DNA from: Myxococcus fulvus
Lineage (GTDB): Bacteria > Myxococcota > Myxococcia > Myxococcales > Myxococcaceae
Reading direction: 5' to 3'
DNA: 64,000 nt
Assembly: GCF_900111765.1 (NCBI RefSeq)
Contig: NZ_FOIB01000011.1
Span: 124,001-188,000, forward strand
Below are positions 61,201-64,000 of the stretch, in pieces. The notes beneath the pieces are model-generated. The model did not search any database and was not told the DNA's origin. It worked only from the letters and a program-made list of their open reading frames with translations. Position numbers and translations under genes: made by a program. Position 1 is the first letter of the stretch. Each line of letters begins with the position of its first letter.

Positions 61201-64000
61201 GCTGAAGAGGCCCGCGTCGCGGAAGAGGCTCGTCTCGCGGAAGAGGCTCGCCTTGCGGAAGAGGTTCGTCTCGCGGAAGAGGCTTGGCTCCGTGCAGAAG
61301 AGGCCCGTTTCGCCGAAGAGGCGCGACTGGCTGAAGAGGCTCGGCTCCGTGCAGAAGAAGAGCGTGTGGCTGAAGAGGCCCGCGTCGCGGAAGAGGCTCG
61401 TCTCGCGGAAGAGGCTCGCCTTGCGGAAGAGGCGCGACTCCGTGCGGAGGAAGAGCGTCGGGCCGAAGAGGCACGACTTGCTGAAGAGGCCCGCCTCGAG
61501 GAAGAGGCACGCCTTGCGGAAGAGGCTCGACTCCGTGCGGAGGAAGAGCGTCGGGCCGAAGAGGCGCGACTTGCTGAACAGGTCCGTCTCGCTGAAGAGG
61601 CGCGACTTCGTGCGGAGGAGGAGCGTCGGCTCGAAGAGGCTCGTGTCGCGGAAGAGGCCCGCCTCGCAGAAGAAGCTCGCATAGCTGAAGAGACCCGTGT
61701 CGCTGAAGAGGCGCGACTGGCTGAGGAGGCCCGCCTCGCGGAAGAGGCTCGTCTTCGTGAAGAGGAAGAGCGTCGGGCTGAGGAGGCTCGTCTTGTCGAG
61801 GAAGCGCGATTGGCTGAAGAGGCTCGCGCTGCAGACGAGGCCCGGCAGGCTGAGGAAGCTCGCGCCGCCGAAGAGGCGCGTCTCGCAGAGGAGTCTCGCG
61901 TTGCTGAAGAGACGCGTCAGGCAGAGGAGGCCCGCGTAGCCGAAGAGGCTCGCCTTGCCGAAGAGGCTCGCCTTCGTGCAGAGGAAGCGCGTCTCGCGGA
62001 AGAAGCTCGTCTCGCGGAAGAGGCTCGTCTCGCTGACGAAGCCCAGCGCGCCGAAGAGCTCCGACTCGAAGTCGACCGTCGCAGGGCAGACGCGGTCCGC
62101 CGCGCGAAAGAGGCACGTCAGGCCGAACAGGCCCGCCTCGCGGAAGAACAGCACCAGGCCGAACAGGCCCGCCTCGCGGAAGAACAGCTCCACGCCGAAC
62201 AGGCCCGTCTCGCGGAGGCCCAGGCCCTCCAACTCCCAGCCCCCACGGCCTCCCCCCAGGAGGACATCGGCGAGCTGATGCTCGACGTCGGCGACATCAT
62301 CCCCGCCGACGACGTCGAGGAAGTCTCATCTCCCTCCTCTTCCCGCGCCTCCAACGTCCCGCCGCTCGCGGCTTCCTCGCAGTCCGGACTCCCCCTCCAT
62401 GGCGAGAGCCGCGAAGCCCTGCGCTCCGCGAGGGACCGCGCCCAGGCCGAGCTCCTCCACGACATGGAGGAGGCCCTGCGCCGTTCGAAGTCACAGCCGC
62501 TCGAGCCCTGGCTCGCGGAAGAGCCGGCGCGCTCCGTCGTCCCGCCCACCCGCACCAAGGACCAGGTCCCCGTCCAGGACGAGTCCTGGCGCGCGACGCA
62601 GACCTCCCTCACCCCAGCGCCGGAGCCCGAGGACCTCCCCCTGCTCGAGGCCGAGCCCGAGCCCGAACTCTGGGCGGAGGCCGTCCCCGCCGCCGAGCCG
62701 CTCCCCACCCCGCCGCCCCGCGCCGTCTCCGGTCCCCCCGTCCTCACCCCGGTCGACCCCCCGGTCCTGACGCCGGACATGGACACCCTCATCGAGGGCG
62801 CTCCCGAGGATGCCGACGATGACAGCCTGTGGGCCTCCCGCCCGGCCCCCGTCGCCGCGCCGCCCCCCTTGCGCCTGGGCCCCACGCCCGCCAAGAACAA
62901 GCGGGCCAGCGAGGATGACCTGTGGCGCATCGTCTCCTTCGACAAGGACGAGGCCGCCGAAACCCTGACGGCCTCCTTCGAGGCCGCCCTCCAGCAGGTG
63001 GATGCCCACCTGGAAACGCTCGTCCGCTCGGATGTCAATCAGGCGAACGTCGGCGCGGAGGAGCCCCCGGTCGAAGCCATCGTCGAAGCAACCATTGAAG
63101 CGGACTTCGAGACCTTCCCCGGTGACAACACCGGCCCAACTGGCGAGACTGCGTGGTCCGAGCCGTCCGGAGACTTGGACGACTGGGACTTCGACGAGGA
63201 CGACGTGGCGGCAGACCCCTCCAATCCCGACGAGGCCGCGAAGCTCCGGCGCCAGCGCCTGCTGCGCCGTGCGATGGAGAACATGGGCGTGCTCGGAGGA
63301 CGCGGGACCCCCGCCGCCCCCGTGGGCACCGCCCCCGTCACCGAGTCCGGCCCCGCCGCGCCCGCCGCCCCCACCGAGCCCCCCAAGCCGGACGAGGCCC
63401 GTCAGGCCCAGCTCATCGAGCAGCGCTACGCCGACGTGCAGGCCCGCAAGGACCACTTCTACGTCCTGGGCGTCCCGCAGGATGCCCCCAGGGACCAGGT
63501 GAAGGCCGCCTTCCTGAGCCTGGCCAAGGTCTTCCATCCGGACCGGCTCCCGCCGACGCTGCCGCACCTGGCGCAGAAGATAACGTCCGTCTTCGAGGCC
63601 ATCCGCGAGGCCTACGAGGTCCTCTACGACGACGCCCGCCGCAAGGCCTACATCCAGACCCTCCAGGCCCAGCAGGCGCTGCCCAAGGCGCCGCCAGCGC
63701 CGGGCGGGTCCACCGGGGCCGCGCGCCCCGCACCGGGACGTCCGGAGAGCAGCCCCGATGACCTCTACAAGATGGGCGAGGTCTACTTCCGCAAGCGCGA
63801 CTTCACCACCGCGTCGGAGCACTACGAGCGCGCCCACGCCCTGGACCCCAAGGCCACCTACCTGGCCGCGCGCGCCTGGGCCATCTACATGGACCCCGCC
63901 CGGAAGGCGGACATGCCCAAGGCCAAGCAGATGATGCTGGACGCGGTCAAGACGGACCCGAACTGCGACCGCGCGCACTACCAGCTGGGCGTCATCGCCC
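58201..64000 (+). CDS. Giant hexad-helix protein with DUF4388-like, J and TPR domains (cut by window end)
   Basis: A protein of more than 1,933 residues that runs off the window. Residues 1-150 resemble a DUF4388/PATAN-type domain (ATGWLTLSAGGRESRLSLREG). From about residue 207 to 1346 it is an almost pure repeat of the hexad EEARLA and its variants (EEARLRAEEERR), a charged helix. Residues about 1347-1720 are acidic and Pro-rich. A J domain follows with the HPD triad at 1779-1781. Tetratricopeptide repeats begin near 1855. At 0.15 nm per residue the helix would span roughly 170 nm. ATG at 58201 is the first sensible start. Myxobacterial J-TPR proteins with DUF4388 heads are common, but their roles are mostly unknown. 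Confidence 0.83.
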   Translation, partial: MTPSQAAEALYSAHKSRATGWLTLSAGGRESRLSLREGDLVGARLGFGYQSPAQALLQGGLLDAEALDGLWARGGAGTPDEDLLEARGLAAEVVAEQQVLAQVRRLSELAERAAFEAGSVEAEFEPISGVRVVRAALERGGAEGAGKRVYRCAEVSACGPWVTDAAERELLATLGEFRRPEGLTPVHEALLLVLEREGAVEALSVEEWEAREEARRRAEEEARLAEEARRAEEARLAEEARLAEEARLRAEEERRIEEARLAEEARLAEEARVAEEARLAEEARLAEEARLRAEEARLRAEEERRVEEARLAEEARLAEEARLRAEAERLAEEARLAEAARLAEEARLRAEEERRAEEARLAEEARLAEEARVAEETRLAEEARLAEEARLRAEEERRVEEARLAEEARLAEEARLAEEARVAEEARLAEEARLAEKARLRAEEERRAKEARLAEEARLAEEARVRAEEERLAEEARVAEEARLRAEEERRAEEARVAEEARQAEEARVAEEARLAEEARLAEEARLRAEEARLAEEARLAEEARVAEEARLVEEARLRAEEERRVEEARLAEEARLAEEARLAEEARVAEEARLAEEARLAEEARLAEEARVAEEARLAEEARLAEEARVAEEARLAEEARLAEEARLAEEARLAEEARLREEEERRLEEARLAEEARLREEEERRAEEARLAEEARLAEEARVAEEARLAEEARLAEEVRLAEEAWLRAEEARFAEEARLAEEARLRAEEERRAEEARVAEEARLAVEARLRAEEERRAEEARLAEEARLEEEARLAEEARLRAEEERRVEEARLAEQVRLAEEARLRAEEERRLEEARVAEEARLAEEARIAEETRVAEEARLAEAARLAEEARVAEEARLAEEARLAEEARLAEEARVAEEARLAEEVRLAEEARLAEEARVAEEARLAEEARLAEEARLAEEARLAEEARLAEEARLREEEERRLEEARLAEEARLREEEERRAEEARLAEEARLAEEARVAEEARLAEEARLAEEVRLAEEAWLRAEEARFAEEARLAEEARLRAEEERVAEEARVAEEARLAEEARLAEEARLRAEEERRAEEARLAEEARLEEEARLAEEARLRAEEERRAEEARLAEQVRLAEEARLRAEEERRLEEARVAEEARLAEEARIAEETRVAEEARLAEEARLAEEARLREEEERRAEEARLVEEARLAEEARAADEARQAEEARAAEEARLAEESRVAEETRQAEEARVAEEARLAEEARLRAEEARLAEEARLAEEARLADEAQRAEELRLEVDRRRADAVRRAKEARQAEQARLAEEQHQAEQARLAEEQLHAEQARLAEAQALQLPAPTASPQEDIGELMLDVGDIIPADDVEEVSSPSSSRASNVPPLAASSQSGLPLHGESREALRSARDRAQAELLHDMEEALRRSKSQPLEPWLAEEPARSVVPPTRTKDQVPVQDESWRATQTSLTPAPEPEDLPLLEAEPEPELWAEAVPAAEPLPTPPPRAVSGPPVLTPVDPPVLTPDMDTLIEGAPEDADDDSLWASRPAPVAAPPPLRLGPTPAKNKRASEDDLWRIVSFDKDEAAETLTASFEAALQQVDAHLETLVRSDVNQANVGAEEPPVEAIVEATIEADFETFPGDNTGPTGETAWSEPSGDLDDWDFDEDDVAADPSNPDEAAKLRRQRLLRRAMENMGVLGGRGTPAAPVGTAPVTESGPAAPAAPTEPPKPDEARQAQLIEQRYADVQARKDHFYVLGVPQDAPRDQVKAAFLSLAKVFHPDRLPPTLPHLAQKITSVFEAIREAYEVLYDDARRKAYIQTLQAQQALPKAPPAPGGSTGAARPAPGRPESSPDDLYKMGEVYFRKRDFTTASEHYERAHALDPKATYLAARAWAIYMDPARKADMPKAKQMMLDAVKTDPNCDRAHYQLGVIA
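58840..62240 (+). repeat. 18-bp hexad-coding repeat tract
   Basis: About 3.4 kb is built from an 18-base unit encoding EEARLA with interspersed 24-30-base variants encoding RAEEERR. All six frames stay largely open across it, a by-product of the period being a multiple of three. A long internal duplication is visible: the block starting at 60178 reappears at 61081 (offset 903), and by 60760/61681 the offset is 921, one hexad more. Confidence 0.93.

Noticed and set aside
58347..62232. Very long open frames on the minus strand (1111, 857 and 792 residues) across the hexad tract
   Set aside because: They arise because an 18-base repeat without stop codons is open in all frames. Their translations are monotonous Ser/Arg, Pro/Leu or Phe/Leu repeats with no start signals, while the plus frame continues into recognisable J and TPR domains.
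58840..62240. CRISPR-like periodic repeats
   Set aside because: The 18-base units are contiguous, in frame and variable, with no spacers and no cas genes.

Overview
The window is a high-GC (roughly 70 percent), gene-dense bacterial chromosome segment. The style is that of a myxobacterium (Myxococcota, probably Myxococcus, Corallococcus or a close relative). The support is indirect: many GTG starts, numerous lipoproteins with Cys-rich or adhesive repeats, an ECF sigma/FecR-type anti-sigma pair, a DUF4388-like/coiled-coil/J-domain/TPR protein, and a clpP-clpX-lon cluster next to a prolyl oligopeptidase. There is no insertion sequence, integrase, CRISPR array or rRNA gene. All assignments come from reading motifs; no database search was run.

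Layout. 1-2967: end of selD, a cell-wall amidase, rph and rdgB. 3038-5347: six tRNA genes (Pro, Arg, His, Arg, Lys, Leu) interrupted by a lone Bet/RecT-family annealing protein on the other strand. 5449-13909: the protein quality-control block tig, clpP, clpX, a prolyl oligopeptidase lipoprotein and lon. 14077-17467: a peptide-type ABC transporter (binding protein and two permeases, no ATPase). 17561-20742: a receiver protein, yqgE, bolA, grxD and a DUF2914 membrane protein. 20953-26124: an AlkZ-like glycosylase, then pepP and rsmE on the minus strand, then a DTW-domain tRNA-modification enzyme.

26163-30181: a FecR-like anti-sigma factor and ECF sigma factor, divergent from a Cys-rich lipoprotein across an AT-rich palindrome. 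30215-34021: an RlmK-like methyltransferase, udgX, an enoyl-CoA hydratase and a cystathionine gamma-synthase/lyase-type enzyme. 34211-42858: surface proteins, namely a discoidin/purple-acid-phosphatase lipoprotein, a collagen/YadA-like/S74-chaperone fibre lipoprotein, a DUF2225 protein, a giant lipoprotein with a CxxCH motif, and a small Cys-rich secreted peptide. 42993-46629: a MaoC-type dehydratase, a PEP-mutase-family enzyme and the alkylation-repair pair ogt and ada/alkA. 46773-49576: an unusual EEP-fold (DNase I-like) protein and cystathionine beta-synthase. 49935-56372: an amgK-murU-like cell-wall recycling pair, then treZ and a glycogen debranching enzyme. 56415-58166: a PP2C phosphatase, DUF192 and trmL. 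58201 to the end: a huge protein with about 1,100 residues of hexad helix followed by J and TPR domains, cut by the window edge.

Themes. Base-damage and nucleotide-pool repair is over-represented but scattered (rdgB, Bet, AlkZ-like, UdgX, Ogt, Ada-AlkA). Several genes carry lineage-specific repeat expansions. Two degenerate partial gene duplications lie beside their parent genes, the 5' end of the enoyl-CoA hydratase and the 3' end of the PEP-mutase-family gene. The best candidates for undescribed biology are the EEP-fold protein with a zinc knuckle, the giant hexad-helix J-protein, the non-phage S74 fibre lipoprotein, and the Cys-rich peptide/CxxCH lipoprotein unit.
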